From Bacteroides congonensis (GTDB lineage: Bacteria > Bacteroidota > Bacteroidia > Bacteroidales > Bacteroidaceae), in NCBI RefSeq assembly GCF_900130125.1, contig NZ_FQXY01000009.1, positions 411,760 through 475,759 of the forward strand: DNA of 64,000 bases, given 5' to 3'. The notes beneath the pieces were generated by a model that worked only from the letters and a program-made list of their open reading frames with translations, searched no databases and was not told where the DNA came from. Made by a program: the position numbers and the translations under genes. This document shows positions 10,316 through 20,105 of the stretch, piece by piece (positions within the stretch are counted from its first letter, which is position 1; each line of letters begins with the position of its first letter).

Positions 10316-13300
10316 TTACTCTTGTGTTACGATGTCTTTCTTCACATTATCATCCACTTTCTTCTTGCTGAATCTCTCCTGCAATTTTTGCATCAATTCA
10401 TAGAAGTTAGGAACATAAACCGTTGCCAACAGCGTATTCATAGCCATACCGAATACCACTGCTGCACCCAATGCTATACGGCTTTCCGCACCTGCTCCAG
10501 TAGCGAATAACAATGGCATCACTCCTAAGACGAAAGCAAAAGACGTCATTAGAATCGGACGCAGACGAACGTGTCCTGCTTCAAATGCCGCTTCACGGAT
10601 AGAGTTTCCTTCGGCACGGAAATCACGGGCAAATTCCACAATCAGGATTCCGTTCTTTGCCGAAAGAGCAATCAACAGAATAATACCGATTTGTGTATAA
10701 ATACTCACCGGAGTACCCATAACCAAACATCCGATCATTGCTCCCAACAGTGCTACCGGCAATCCGATGACAGCCGCTACCGGGCTTGTCCAACTCTCAT
10801 ATTGGGCAGCCAAAACCAAAAAAGCAACAACCAGAGCCATAATCAGAACGACAGTCGTCGTACTGCCCGCTTGCGTTTCCTGATAGGCAACAGACGTCCA
10901 TTCGTAACCGAACTCATCTCCTAACTGTTCATTGAAGAGCGCTTCCACTTCCTGAATAGCCTGTCCGCTACTACTTCCGGGAGCTACATTGCAAGTCAAA
11001 GCCGCCGTAGAATACATATTATACCGATTGATTTGATCCTGCCCCAACTGCTCTTCCACTTTCGTAAAGGAAGAGAAAGGAACCATCTCTCCTGCCGAAT
11101 TCGGCACACTCAACTTCAGCACATCATCAATGACCCGTTGAGCCTGATCGCGTGCTTCAATTTTCACTTGATAAATACGTCCGAATTCTACAAAATCGTT
11201 CACATAGGCCGCTCCCATATAATATCCCAATGTAGAAAATACATCATTCAAGGCAATTCCCATAAACTGCACTTTATCACGGTCTATATTAAGAAAATAT
11301 TGTGGTACATTTGCTTGATACTGACTGGATATGGAAGCTAAAGCAGGTTTGGTGTGATAAGAAGCCAACAGTGCATTGATGGCTTGTTGCATCTCAGTCG
11401 GTCCGAGATTTTTCCGGTCTTCTATTTGAAGTTGCAGACCGCCCGAAGCTCCCAAGCCGGGAATAGCCGGCGGCACCATCGCAAATACTTGCCCAGCTTG
11501 AATCGTCATATACGCTTCACCGTTGAAACGATTGACAACGGCAGCAGCCGTATGCTCCTTCCCTTTCCTCTGACTCCAGTTTTTCAGTACGACAAAGTAA
11601 GTGGCCGAATTGCTCTGCTCTCCACCGCCCATAACGGAGAAACCCGAGATACCGATATAATTCTGTACTTCAGGGTACGAATCAAGCATGGCATTTATCT
11701 TATCTCCAACCGCTTGCGTGCGTTCCAAACTGGCAGCCGGCGGCAACTGAACCACAGCTATAAAATACCCGTCATCTTCATCGGGAACAAACGTAGAAGG
11801 CCAATGCATAAAGAGCAAAACAGCAATCACCGTCAGAATGGCATAAGATATAAAACTGAATCCCGGACGTTTGAGCAACCATTTCACTATTCCGTCATAC
11901 GCACCTTGCGTTTTATCATAAGCTTTATTGAATCCTCTGTAAATGAAGAACTTGGATGGTTTACTCTTTTCAAGGAACAACGCACAAAGCGCAGGAGTCA
12001 ATGTCAATGAATTAAAACCGCTCAACACCGTTGAAGCAGCGATAGTCAAGGCAAACTGTTTATACAATTGGCCGGAAATACCGCTAATCAGCATTGTAGG
12101 AATAAACACGGCGAGTAGCACAAGAACCACACCTACAATCGGGCCCGTAATCTCTCCCATTGCCCTCGTCACAGCCTCACGAGGTGAATATTGCCCGGTT
12201 TCCAACAACCTCGAAGCATTTTCCACTACCACTATCGCATCATCCACCACAATGGCAACGGCCAAAATCAATCCGAACAAAGTCAGCGTATTGATAGAGA
12301 AACCAAATGCCGCCATCACAGCAAGCGTACCAATCAAAGAAACGGGAATAGTGAGACAAGGAATAATAACCGCCCTCCAATTCTGAAGGAACAGGAAAAT
12401 AACAAGTACCACCAGCAAGGTTGTCTCAAAGAACGTCACCATTACTTCGTCAATAGAAGCATGAATCACATCCGTCGTGTCCAACGTTACATTATAAGAA
12501 ACTCCTGACGGAAAATTGGCAGCCAATTCCTCCATCTTGGCTTTCACTCCCTTCGAGACATCCAATGAATTTGAACCCGGCTGCTGATAAATAGCGATGG
12601 CGGCCGTAGGTCTTCCATTCAGCCGGGACACCACACTGTAAGAAGCGGAACCCAAATCAATCCGGGCAATATCTTTCAGGCGAAGCATCGCTCCATCTTT
12701 CTCTGTCCGGATGATGATATCACCGAATTGCTCCGGCGAATTAAGCCTTCCCTGCACATTCAGAGTGTATTGAAACGCATTCTTGTTATTCTGTCCGATG
12801 GGCTGACCTATATATCCGGCAGAAACTTCCACATTCTGTGACTGTATGGCCTGATAGACCTGTTGTGGTGAAATATTACGAATCCGCATGGCTTCGGGAT
12901 CCAGCCAGACACGCATGGAATAATCTCCCGCTCCCATAACGTTCACCGCACCGACTCCCGGTACACGTGTCAGTTGGTCGACAAGATTTAATTTAGCGTA
13001 GTTGGTCAGATACAAGCTATTGTAGACAGAATCCTGTGAAGTCATCGTCAGGAACATAACAATATTCGAAGATTGTTTCTGTACTGTCACTCCCTGCACC
13101 ACTACCGGTTCGGGAAGCGAAGATTGTGCAATACTTACCCTGTTTTGTACTTGCACGGTTGCCATATCAATATCCGTACCGACAGCAAAAGTGATAGTCA
13201 GAGAGTACGCTCCCGAAGAAGAGGAATTGGAAGACATATAGAGCATACCATCCACACCATTCACTTGCTGCTCGATAGGAATACCTACCGTTTGAGCCAC

Positions 13301-13471
13301 CGTCTCGGCATTTGCTCCCGGATAAACGGCGGATACCTGTACCGTTGGCGGTGTAATCTCCGGGAACTGCGCAACAGGCAATATATTTAGTGTCACCAAA
13401 CCGGCTACCACGATGAGCAGGGCAAGCACCGTAGCAAAAATCGGTCGGTTTATAAAGAATTTAGAAAACAT
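10316..13471 (-). CDS. RND efflux pump, HAE1-type permease
   Basis: Inner-membrane proton-driven pump that exports hydrophobic or amphiphilic compounds through a tripartite channel. 1051 residues, as for AcrB/MexB. Expected features are present: N-terminus [19 protein letters not shown], twelve membrane segments in two halves with large periplasmic loops after TM1 and TM7, paired acidic residues of the proton relay in [13 protein letters not shown] (about 405-417), and a repeat-specific motif [19 protein letters not shown] near 960. Last gene of the operon OMF-adaptor-pump. No TetR-type repressor adjoins, so control is not visible. Substrate cannot be read from sequence. Confidence 0.95.
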   Translation of the reverse strand: MFSKFFINRPIFATVLALLIVVAGLVTLNILPVAQFPEITPPTVQVSAVYPGANAETVAQTVGIPIEQQVNGVDGMLYMSSNSSSSGAYSLTITFAVGTDIDMATVQVQNRVSIAQSSLPEPVVVQGVTVQKQSSNIVMFLTMTSQDSVYNSLYLTNYAKLNLVDQLTRVPGVGAVNVMGAGDYSMRVWLDPEAMRIRNISPQQVYQAIQSQNVEVSAGYIGQPIGQNNKNAFQYTLNVQGRLNSPEQFGDIIIRTEKDGAMLRLKDIARIDLGSASYSVVSRLNGRPTAAIAIYQQPGSNSLDVSKGVKAKMEELAANFPSGVSYNVTLDTTDVIHASIDEVMVTFFETTLLVVLVIFLFLQNWRAVIIPCLTIPVSLIGTLAVMAAFGFSINTLTLFGLILAVAIVVDDAIVVVENASRLLETGQYSPREAVTRAMGEITGPIVGVVLVLLAVFIPTMLISGISGQLYKQFALTIAASTVLSGFNSLTLTPALCALFLEKSKPSKFFIYRGFNKAYDKTQGAYDGIVKWLLKRPGFSFISYAILTVIAVLLFMHWPSTFVPDEDDGYFIAVVQLPPAASLERTQAVGDKINAMLDSYPEVQNYIGISGFSVMGGGEQSNSATYFVVLKNWSQRKGKEHTAAAVVNRFNGEAYMTIQAGQVFAMVPPAIPGLGASGGLQLQIEDRKNLGPTEMQQAINALLASYHTKPALASISSQYQANVPQYFLNIDRDKVQFMGIALNDVFSTLGYYMGAAYVNDFVEFGRIYQVKIEARDQAQRVIDDVLKLSVPNSAGEMVPFSSFTKVEEQLGQDQINRYNMYSTAALTCNVAPGSSSGQAIQEVEALFNEQLGDEFGYEWTSVAYQETQAGSTTTVVLIMALVVAFLVLAAQYESWTSPVAAVIGLPVALLGAMIGCLVMGTPVSIYTQIGIILLIALSAKNGILIVEFARDFRAEGNSIREAAFEAGHVRLRPILMTSFAFVLGVMPLLFATGAGAESRIALGAAVVFGMAMNTLLATVYVPNFYELMQKLQERFSKKKVDDNVKKDIVTQE

Positions 13472-13517
13472 AGATCTATGAGTTTAGGATTAATACTTAA
13501 AATGAAAGAACTTCCCT

Positions 13518-14630
13518 TTATGGTATGGGCTTCACCTTCATTCCGTCCCGGACTTTCATCAGAGCTTCCGTGACATACCGCTCTTGCGGAGAAATCCCGC
13601 TCATCACCTGGCGCAAGGTATCACCCATCAGTTGGCCGATCTCAATATGGCGGTAATGAACTATATCCGAGTCATTTACAACATACAGATATTTACCTAA
13701 CTGATCGGTTCCGATAGAAGCTTCTTTCACTAATACCGCTTTTTTGGCTTCCCGATAAGGAAGAGTAATACTCACGTACAACCCACTCTTCAAAACTCCT
13801 TTCGGATTATCAAAATTGGCACGCACCATCAATGTTCCCGTACTCATATCCACATTCGGAGACAGATAATCCAATACGGCAGGATAAGATTCCGTTCCGT
13901 CCTTACCCAGTTGTACCATAATCTTCTGTGGCAGATTCTTTGCCGATTGCTTACTGTTGTTCATCGCCATTCCCAGCCATTGGTTATCCGCTACATTAAA
14001 ATACGCATACATTTGGTCGTCCTTATAAATAGTAGCTAGTGTCACGGGCTGCAATGCTCCGCCTACATAGCTTCCTATATCCACTGTCGACTTCGTGATA
14101 GTCCCGTCAAAAGGAGCGCGGACATAGCAATATCCCAAATTCGTATGTGCCGTACTCAAAGCCGCTTCCGCATTATTCACGGCTGCAATGCCTTCTGTCA
14201 CATTCGCTTCCGACTGAAGCAACTGTATCTGACTTACCGCATCACTCTTGATGGCTTCCTTCATACGGCTATAATTACTCCGTGCATATTCCAGTTGCGC
14301 CCGGGCAGTTTGCAAATCCGCTTTCGCCTGTTCCACTTTATCCTTATATAAGGTAGGTTCGATAACGAACAATAACTGCCCTTTCTTCACCCTTCCTCCC
14401 GGAGTGTAGGAAGTGGACTGCAATGTACCATTTACCCTTGCCACCAAGTTGACCGTTTGCTCCGTTGTCAGATAACCCGGGTAATCTTTCGTCAGGGTAA
14501 TATCCTCCACTATGGGTTTGGTCACGCTAATTTCAGGAGTAGGCATCCCTCCCATCGCTCCTGCGCTCTTCTTCTCCTTGCAGCCTGTCAATATCGGCAG
14601 CGCAAGAAAGATATACATTAGTTTTTTCAT
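13518..14630 (-). CDS. RND efflux periplasmic adaptor lipoprotein
   Basis: Membrane-fusion protein linking the RND pump to the outer-membrane channel. 370 residues. The signal peptide ends in a lipobox (LPILTGC, lipidated Cys17), so it is anchored in the inner membrane. Then come a barrel-sandwich half, an alpha-helical hairpin rich in Gln/Ala/Glu (about 95-165, e.g. VEQAKADLQTARAQLEYA), the second lipoyl half (YVRAPFDGTITKS near 172), and beta-barrel domains. It sits 33 bp after the outer-membrane factor gene and 46 bp before the pump gene. Confidence 0.94.
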   Translation of the reverse strand: MKKLMYIFLALPILTGCKEKKSAGAMGGMPTPEISVTKPIVEDITLTKDYPGYLTTEQTVNLVARVNGTLQSTSYTPGGRVKKGQLLFVIEPTLYKDKVEQAKADLQTARAQLEYARSNYSRMKEAIKSDAVSQIQLLQSEANVTEGIAAVNNAEAALSTAHTNLGYCYVRAPFDGTITKSTVDIGSYVGGALQPVTLATIYKDDQMYAYFNVADNQWLGMAMNNSKQSAKNLPQKIMVQLGKDGTESYPAVLDYLSPNVDMSTGTLMVRANFDNPKGVLKSGLYVSITLPYREAKKAVLVKEASIGTDQLGKYLYVVNDSDIVHYRHIEIGQLMGDTLRQVMSGISPQERYVTEALMKVRDGMKVKPIP

Positions 14631-14663
14631 ATCCGTTAGGTTATATTTTATTTATAGATTCTA

Positions 14664-16061
14664 TTATTCTCGCCATCCACCGCCCAAGGCTTTGTAAAGG
14701 GCAATGAGTTGTAACAACGAACTTCCTTCTGCCTGTACCAACTGATTCTCATAAGATAATAGCGAACGCTGTGCGTCAAGCACATTCTGGAAAGGTGAAA
14801 GTCCCTGTTTATAAAGCTCTAAGGAAAGTTTCAATGTCTCGATGCCTTGATTGCGCACTTCTCTCAGTGCCACAATCTGCTTGATAGAATTTCGATAGGA
14901 ATTCATGGCATTATCAGTTTCCTGTACGGCAGTCAGCACCGTTTGATTAAACTGGTTAATCGTTTCGTCCAGTTGGGCTTTCGCCAGTCTTGTGGCATTG
15001 ACTAACTGCCCGCCATTGAAAATCGTCCAACTCAATGCCGGAGCAATCTCATAAGTCATACTTTTACTTTTCACCAAGTCTTTCAAATCACGTGCAGCAT
15101 AACCAAACGAACCTTTCAGAAAAACTTTCGGTAACCAGTCGGCTTTAGAAGCTCCGAGCAATGCCGCCTGTGCGTTTACGTTCCGTTCCGCGCTCCGCAC
15201 ATCGGGTCTTCTCAATAATAAATCGACAGGCATCCCCACTCCGATGGGTTCCATATAATCGGGCAGTGTTCCTACCGTTTCCAAGACAGGACGGATTTCC
15301 TGGGGATACATGCCTAGCAGAACAGCCAATGTTGTAATATACTGGTTGACGCCGGCTTCCAGTTGCGGAATGGAAGCTCTTGTGCTATACAAAACAGACT
15401 TGGCCTGTGCGACATCCAATTTGGCGACAAGTCCGGTGTTATAGCGTACTTCCGTGATTTTCAGTACCTCTTCCTGCGAAGCGGCATTCTTTTTCACTAC
15501 TTCAAGTTGCTGCTGCAATTCCCGCAGGTTGATATAGGCTGAGGCTACTTCCGCTGCCATAGAAATCATCACTCCTGTATATTCCTCCTTGCTTGCGGCA
15601 AAATTCTCCTTTTGCGCTTTCACCCGTTTACGGATACTTCCGAAGATGTCAACTTCCCAGCTCATGCTGAGCGAAGCGTCGTAATAATGTTCCGTAGATT
15701 GGGGCAAGGCACTTGTATTTCCGCTTGTTTCCTGGCGAGTCCATCCGGCATTCAGTCCGACGGAAGGAAAGAAATTGCTACGCTCCATCCAAAGATTGGC
15801 ACGGGCGGCGGATATACGGTTGATGGCCATTGCGACAGAGAAATTGCGGTCTACGGCCAAAGCAATCAAAGAATCCAACTTGGTGTCCCGGAAAGATTTC
15901 CACCAATGATCGTCCACCGGAAGCGTTTGTTGAAATACCTCTCCACTCTCCTCCCATTCACCGGGGAGAGGCGCTTTCAGATAGCGGTTTGCAGTTTGTC
16001 CAACCGCAGATACAGTTGAAAGAAACATAAGGAGCGATGTGCCCCACATTCGTATATTCAT
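14664..16061 (-). CDS. Outer-membrane efflux factor, NodT/OprM type
   Basis: Forms the trimeric outer-membrane channel of the RND system. 465 residues with an N-terminal signal peptide (cleavage near AVGQTA); unlike OprM no lipobox is visible. Two OEP repeats are seen, with hallmark segments WWKSFRDTKLDSLIALAVDRN, an SAARANL-type helix, and VDLLLRRPDVRSAERNVNAQAALLGASKADWLP in the middle. It is the first gene of this operon; adaptors come first in many proteobacterial operons. Upstream I see only a weak, imperfect -7 box. Confidence 0.93.
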   Translation of the reverse strand: MNIRMWGTSLLMFLSTVSAVGQTANRYLKAPLPGEWEESGEVFQQTLPVDDHWWKSFRDTKLDSLIALAVDRNFSVAMAINRISAARANLWMERSNFFPSVGLNAGWTRQETSGNTSALPQSTEHYYDASLSMSWEVDIFGSIRKRVKAQKENFAASKEEYTGVMISMAAEVASAYINLRELQQQLEVVKKNAASQEEVLKITEVRYNTGLVAKLDVAQAKSVLYSTRASIPQLEAGVNQYITTLAVLLGMYPQEIRPVLETVGTLPDYMEPIGVGMPVDLLLRRPDVRSAERNVNAQAALLGASKADWLPKVFLKGSFGYAARDLKDLVKSKSMTYEIAPALSWTIFNGGQLVNATRLAKAQLDETINQFNQTVLTAVQETDNAMNSYRNSIKQIVALREVRNQGIETLKLSLELYKQGLSPFQNVLDAQRSLLSYENQLVQAEGSSLLQLIALYKALGGGWRE

Positions 16062-16147
16062 ATCAGTTCAGGTTTTTATGAAATGATAAGATAACAACCA
16101 AAGGTTTGGTTTGTTTATTTCGGAAACGTTAAGAAAGGAGTATAAAA

Positions 16148-16173
16148 AAAGCCCCGCCATCAGGCGGAGCTTT
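16148..16173 (-). terminator. Terminator after the zinc-ribbon gene
   Basis: Stem CCGCC (16154-16158) / GGCGG (16163-16167), extended by the AAAGC / GCTTT flanks with a one-base irregularity. A T-run follows on the - strand. It separates the Nif3/zinc-ribbon operon from the RND operon. Confidence 0.75.
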
Positions 16174-16199
16174 GAAAAATATAGTGAAACAGCAAACGC

Positions 16200-17030
16200 T
16201 TATTCTGCTGTTTTTCTTCTGATTGCTCTTTTTGTAGTCGGTGCCGGAGCTTCCTCTACCTTGTGTTCGAGCTGTACACCAGCCAATTCCGGGTCAATCA
16301 TGATACGTCCGCAGTATTCGCAAACGATCACTTTCTTACGGGAACGGATATCCAACTGTCTCTGAGGCGGAATCTTGTTAAAGCAACCACCACATGCATC
16401 ACGCTGTACGTACACGATACCCAGTCCGTTGCGGGAGTTCTTACGGATACGTTTGAATGATTGCAACAGACGCGGCTCGATTTTAGTTTCCAAATCTTTG
16501 GCTTTGTCTCTCAGTTTCTCTTCCTCCTGCTTGGTTTCAGAGATAATTTCGTCCAGTTCGCTCTTCTTCTGTTCGAGGTCTTTTTTTCTTTCGTTCAAAA
16601 TCTGTTCGTTCTTCTCTACTTCAATCTCTTTTTCTTCCCTGTCTGCAGAATATTCCCTGATTCTCTTCTCGCAAAGTTCGATTTCCAGTGTCTGGAACTC
16701 GATTTCTTTTGTCAGGAAGTCATATTCACGGTTGTTACGGACGTTGTCTTGTTGTGACTTATATTTTTCAACCGAAGCTTTAGCCGTTTCAATCTCTACC
16801 TTCTTACCGGAAATAGCAGTTCTCAGTTCGTCTACTTCAGCTTTAATCTTGTCGATACGGGTACTCAAACCGGCAATCTCATCTTCAAGGTCTTGTACTT
16901 CCAATGGAAGTTCACCTCTCAATGTCTTGATCTCGTCAATCTTAGACAACATAGTTTGCAGTTGGTACAGAGTCTTCACTTTCTGTTCCACCGTCAACTC
17001 ATTCGGATCTTTTTTTGCTTCTCTAGCCAT
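16200..17030 (-). CDS. Coiled-coil protein with C4 zinc ribbon
   Basis: 276 residues. About residues 10-185 are a long heptad-rich coiled coil with many Glu, Lys, Leu and Ile. A C-terminal four-cysteine zinc ribbon follows: DACGGCFNKIPPQ and VIVCEYCGRIM, two CxxC pairs about 25 residues apart, then a basic tail (TTKRAIRRKTAE). Proteins of this architecture (zf-RING_7 / DUF164-like) are widespread and lie next to Nif3-like genes in many bacteria; their function is unsettled. The gap to the upstream Nif3-like gene is only 5 bp, so they are co-transcribed. Confidence 0.88.
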   Translation of the reverse strand: MAREAKKDPNELTVEQKVKTLYQLQTMLSKIDEIKTLRGELPLEVQDLEDEIAGLSTRIDKIKAEVDELRTAISGKKVEIETAKASVEKYKSQQDNVRNNREYDFLTKEIEFQTLEIELCEKRIREYSADREEKEIEVEKNEQILNERKKDLEQKKSELDEIISETKQEEEKLRDKAKDLETKIEPRLLQSFKRIRKNSRNGLGIVYVQRDACGGCFNKIPPQRQLDIRSRKKVIVCEYCGRIMIDPELAGVQLEHKVEEAPAPTTKRAIRRKTAE

Positions 17031-17035
17031 TTTAC

Positions 17036-18130
17036 TTATAAATATTTTATGGGATTCGTATTTATTTTACTCAATTGGAGCGCAAAATTAGGAAATAAAT
17101 CCCGGATTATAGAATAAAAAATCTCTTTTGTATATTGTTCGCTTTCGTAATGACCGATTTCCGCCATCAGAATATCACCTTCATGGCCGAAATAATCATG
17201 ATACTTGATTTCTCCTGTAATAAAGACATCCGCACCCGTCCGGATTGCCTGCGGAAGCAGGAAAGCTCCGGCACCACCACATAATGCCACTTTCTGTATT
17301 TCTCTGCCTGTCAATTTGTTATGACGGACACAACCCACTTCAAAGGTTTTCTTGATGCGTTTCAGGAATTCGAGTTCCGTTTCCGGCTCATCCAATTCAC
17401 CTACAATTCCCGCACCTGCCTGCTGCCAGTTATTCTGCAACGGATATAAGTCAAAAGCCGGTTCCTCATAAGGGTGGGCAGACAATAATGCCTTAACGAC
17501 TTCCGCTTTCTTATATATAGGAAGAATGGTTTCAATTCTCACTTCATCCTCACGGTGTAGTTCTCCGATGGTTCCGCAAAAAGGGTGTGTTCCCTCGTTT
17601 GCCCGGAAGGTTCCCTCTCCTTTCAGATTATAACTGCATGAATCATAGTTACCTATATTTCCGCATCCGGCAGCAAACAGTGCTTCGCGTACGGCATCTG
17701 CCTGCGCGTAAGGTACGAAAGTCACCAGCTTAACCAAGCTATTCTCTTTCGGCTCAAGCGCTTTCAGATTCTTCAGTCCTATCTTCTCGGCTATCTTATA
17801 GTTGACTCCACCTTGAGCATTATCAAGATTGGTGTGCGCTGAATAGATTACAATATCATTCTTTATTGCTTTCAATATGCAACGTTCCACATAATCCTTG
17901 CCTGTAATGGATTTATAACCTTTAAAGATGAGCGGATGATGCGATATAACGAGGTTATACCCTAACGCGACAGCTTCATCCAACACAGCTTCGGTAACGT
18001 CAAGACACAACAAAGCCCCTGTTGCTTCCGCTTCTGTCAATCCTATTTGCAGGCCGGCATTATCAAATCCGTCTTGCAATGGCAGAGGCGCGAATCGTTC
18101 AAGGGCGCTTACTATTTCCTTAATTTTCAT
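17036..18130 (-). CDS. Nif3-like dinuclear metal-centre protein
   Basis: A YqfO/YbgI/Nif3-family protein, often annotated GTP cyclohydrolase I type 2 without good evidence. 364 residues from the start MKIKEIVSALERF at 18130; the frame extends to 18178 but that would precede the promoter box. Metal-binding pieces are visible: VISHHPLIFKG (two His), SAHTNLDNAQGGVN, and near the C-terminus GEIKYHDYFGHEGD and GHYESEQYT. The middle insert of about 100 residues is the PII-like domain seen in longer members. Operon with the zinc-ribbon protein. Biochemical role is unknown. Confidence 0.9.
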   Translation of the reverse strand: MKIKEIVSALERFAPLPLQDGFDNAGLQIGLTEAEATGALLCLDVTEAVLDEAVALGYNLVISHHPLIFKGYKSITGKDYVERCILKAIKNDIVIYSAHTNLDNAQGGVNYKIAEKIGLKNLKALEPKENSLVKLVTFVPYAQADAVREALFAAGCGNIGNYDSCSYNLKGEGTFRANEGTHPFCGTIGELHREDEVRIETILPIYKKAEVVKALLSAHPYEEPAFDLYPLQNNWQQAGAGIVGELDEPETELEFLKRIKKTFEVGCVRHNKLTGREIQKVALCGGAGAFLLPQAIRTGADVFITGEIKYHDYFGHEGDILMAEIGHYESEQYTKEIFYSIIRDLFPNFALQLSKINTNPIKYL

Positions 18131-18152
18131 TATTTGGTAGAAAATTTGGTTG

Positions 18153-18160
18153 CAAAGATA
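18153..18160 (-). promoter_or_regulatory. -7 promoter element for Nif3/zinc-ribbon operon
   Basis: The - strand reads TATCTTTG followed by C, 22 bp before the chosen start at 18130, supporting that start. Confidence 0.65.
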
Positions 18161-18203
18161 AGAAAATAAAAGGAACAACCGCCCTTTGTTCTCATTTTTT
18201 TAG

Positions 18204-18211
18204 TAAATTTG
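18204..18211 (+). promoter_or_regulatory. -7 promoter element for small lipoprotein
   Basis: TAAATTTG followed by GC, 27 bp before the ATG at 18239. A TTTG at 18185-18188 is a possible -33 element, although the 15-bp spacing is short. Confidence 0.55.
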
Positions 18212-18238
18212 GCGCATATCCTATAACAATTGAATACG

Positions 18239-18652
18239 ATGAAAGCTATCCTGTCCTATTTTCTATTAGTTGCCCTGCTTGTTTCCTGCCAATTAAGGCA
18301 GAACGAAAATGCTGAAAAGCAAACTGCCAAAGACATAAGTGCTGATGATGCGGAAGAATGTATTGCAGATACAGTAAAAGCCACCGCCATCTTCTGGATA
18401 GATAAAGCGGAAACGAAGCACTGCAAAGAATGGGGTTTCCGTACTATTAAAGCAAAAGTTTTTATCTATGAAAACGGAAAGGTTGATTTACAAGCTTTTG
18501 TCAAAAAGCAATCGCCGGATCTGGAGAAGTATATACGGCATCATCTCTCTAAATTCCAAGTATCGGAAAAAATGCTTGAAGGCGGATATGTGCAACCGGG
18601 AGAACAATTCGTCCAACTTCGCTGCTTATATGAGAAGCTCAAGGGGAAATAA
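18239..18652 (+). CDS. Small lipoprotein, unknown function
   Basis: 137 residues. The signal peptide MKAILSYFLLVALLVSC ends in lipobox LVSC (Cys17), so it is exported and lipidated. A charged linker is followed by a compact domain with KVFIYENGKVDLQAFVKKQ and EKYIRHHLSKFQVSEKML. It resembles the small Bacteroides lipoprotein family I recall as DUF4891; this was not checked. The TTG-initiated version three codons upstream is less likely. Divergent from the Nif3-like gene. Directly after its stop begins the 22-bp palindromic array. Confidence 0.75.
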   Translation: MKAILSYFLLVALLVSCQLRQNENAEKQTAKDISADDAEECIADTVKATAIFWIDKAETKHCKEWGFRTIKAKVFIYENGKVDLQAFVKKQSPDLEKYIRHHLSKFQVSEKMLEGGYVQPGEQFVQLRCLYEKLKGK

Positions 18653-18655
18653 TTT

Positions 18656-18830
18656 GTTTCAAGCAGTACAACCATTTGTTTCAACACATGAAACTATTGG
18701 TTTCACGCCTTGAAACTGAAGTTTCGCCCGTGTGAAACAAAAGTTTCCAAGGCTTGAAACTGGAGTTTCATCGGTGGGAAACTATAGTTTCAGACTGTTG
18801 AAACCAAAGTTTCAGACCGTTGAAACTGTC
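18656..18830. repeat. Eight-unit 22-bp palindromic tandem array
   Basis: GTTTCA (or GTTTC) occurs at 18656, 18678, 18700, 18721, 18743, 18765, 18787 and 18809, spaced 22 or 21 bp apart. In units 2-8 it is followed after 5-6 bases by TGAAAC (GGAAAC in unit 6), so each unit is a small palindrome. Half-sites alternate in orientation about every 11 bp, one turn of the DNA helix. The bases between half-sites differ from unit to unit. The array lies between convergent genes. Confidence 0.85.
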
Positions 18831-18891
18831 GCTATCCCTACACAGAACAAGACATGCTTCACCGGAAAAACAAAGCTACCCCATCCCTTCT

Positions 18892-18998
18892 TGTGACAGC
18901 AACATCTGCCATCACATTGCTGTCACAGCATGCTGTCACGCTCTAATCACTCATCAATCAATCATTTAAGCATAAAGATGTGACAGATGACAGCAAGT
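18892..18998. repeat. TGTGACAGCAA inverted repeats
   Basis: TGTGACAGCAA (18892-18902) and its perfect inverse TTGCTGTCACA (18917-18927) form an 11-bp stem; TGCTGTCAC recurs at 18931-18939, and TGTGACAG and TGACAGCAAG recur at about 18979-18997. The last copy abuts the stop of the 93-residue ORF, so the pair may help terminate that transcript. Confidence 0.6.
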
Positions 18999-18999
18999 T

Positions 19000-19281
19000 T
19001 TATTTCTTTTTTATATAGAGAGAGGTTTTATTCTTCAAGGCATACCTTTCATCGACTACTTTGTCTGTAGGGAAAAAAGTAAAAATCAATCTCCATTCTT
19101 CTTCCCGATAGATGAATTTTCGACCATTTGCACCGTGAAGAATTGCGTTATACTTTTCCTGCAAGAAAGTTTCAATATGCTTGGGCACTTCGCTGCCCAT
19201 AGCCGCAAATTCCACCGTAATAAAGAAACAGGGAATAGAAATTTCAGCTACCTGATGGAATATCCGGTCAACAACAGTCAT
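19000..19281 (-). CDS. Small protein coupled to FetB-like permease, unknown
   Basis: 93 residues, no family recognised. It begins MTVVDRIFHQVAEISIPCFF, has no signal peptide or clear membrane helix, and ends with a basic tail. The middle contains KHIETFLQEKYNAILHG and EEEWRLIFTFFPTDKVVDERY. Its ATG overlaps the stop of the FetB-like permease by 4 bp (ATGA), suggesting translational coupling and a shared role. Opposite-strand frames here are shorter and less plausible. Confidence 0.6.
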   Translation of the reverse strand: MTVVDRIFHQVAEISIPCFFITVEFAAMGSEVPKHIETFLQEKYNAILHGANGRKFIYREEEWRLIFTFFPTDKVVDERYALKNKTSLYIKKK

Positions 19282-20072
19282 TTCTTCGGTTCTTTGGTTA
19301 CTTCCAACAGTTTTCCGTATGCATCAAAAGAACGTCGTGATGCCAGCGAGATAGTAATCATCAGCGATAACATGGATGCCGTGAATGTGATTACCATTAT
19401 CATCATCTGATACTTGATGGCAACGTTCGGACTACTCCCACCCAAAATCTGCCCAATCATCGTGCCTGGAAGGGCAACCAAGCCCATGACCGCGATATTT
19501 GCAATCAAGGGACTGAAAGACTTAATAATGGCTTGCCGGATAAATGGCGCCTGGGCTTCCTGCCTTGTAGCTCCATTGCCTAATAAATATCTGTATAATT
19601 GCTGTTCACGTTTCAATCCGCTATAATAGGTATTCAAGGCAATCACATTGCTGGAAAGCATATTACCCATCAGAATCCCGAATATAGGAATAAAATATTG
19701 AGCACTGAAAATGTTATCCAGTTGAAGAACGACTCCGATAAAATATAAACCTACCAATACAACGCTGCAAAGAAATCCCACAGTAATCGGAATCAGGAGA
19801 ATGCTACGTTTCAGTTGGGTACGTACCAATGCGGTCTGTCCGGCTACGAATATCATGATAATCACCCAAAGAAAATTAATCCAGGGATTATTCCACAGAA
19901 ATAGATATTTCAGGTACATACCGATGAAAAATAATTGGATTATCATTCGTAACGTACCAATCACGGCAGGTTTCAGCAGTCCCGTCTTAAATTTCCATAG
20001 ATAAAAGAACGGAATAGCAAGCAGAAGCAAGCCTATAAAAAGATTATAATATGATATGTCAATCGTTCCCAC
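19278..20072 (-). CDS. fetB: FetB-like ABC transporter permease
   Basis: 264 residues, matching the FetB/YbbM/UPF0014 family, whose E. coli member pairs with FetA in iron export under oxidative stress. About seven hydrophobic segments are visible. The family hallmarks are NVIALNTYYSGLKREQ (about 145-160), the coupling region ATRQEAQAPFIRQAI (about 170-185), and ALPGTMIGQILGGSSP (about 205-220). It follows the ATPase gene by 33 bp and overlaps the small downstream ORF. Iron as substrate is inferred from the family. Confidence 0.87.
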   Translation of the reverse strand: MGTIDISYYNLFIGLLLLAIPFFYLWKFKTGLLKPAVIGTLRMIIQLFFIGMYLKYLFLWNNPWINFLWVIIMIFVAGQTALVRTQLKRSILLIPITVGFLCSVVLVGLYFIGVVLQLDNIFSAQYFIPIFGILMGNMLSSNVIALNTYYSGLKREQQLYRYLLGNGATRQEAQAPFIRQAIIKSFSPLIANIAVMGLVALPGTMIGQILGGSSPNVAIKYQMMIMVITFTASMLSLMITISLASRRSFDAYGKLLEVTKEPKK

Positions 20073-20105
20073 AATGTATATTCTTATAATTCTATCTGAT
20101 TCGTG

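Noticed and set aside
11354..12010. 218-residue frame opposite the RND pump gene
   Set aside because: It is antisense to a strongly supported coding region, has no recognisable motif, and is rich in residues expected from reverse reading.
16375..17091. 238-residue Ser/Phe/Leu-rich frame opposite the zinc-ribbon coiled-coil gene
   Set aside because: Glu/Lys/Gln-rich coiled-coil codons read backwards give Ser/Phe/Leu; this is a shadow frame.
18656..18830. CRISPR array
   Set aside because: Repeats are 6-nt half-sites in a 22-bp period; there are no 28-36-nt repeats with 30-40-nt unique spacers and no cas genes.
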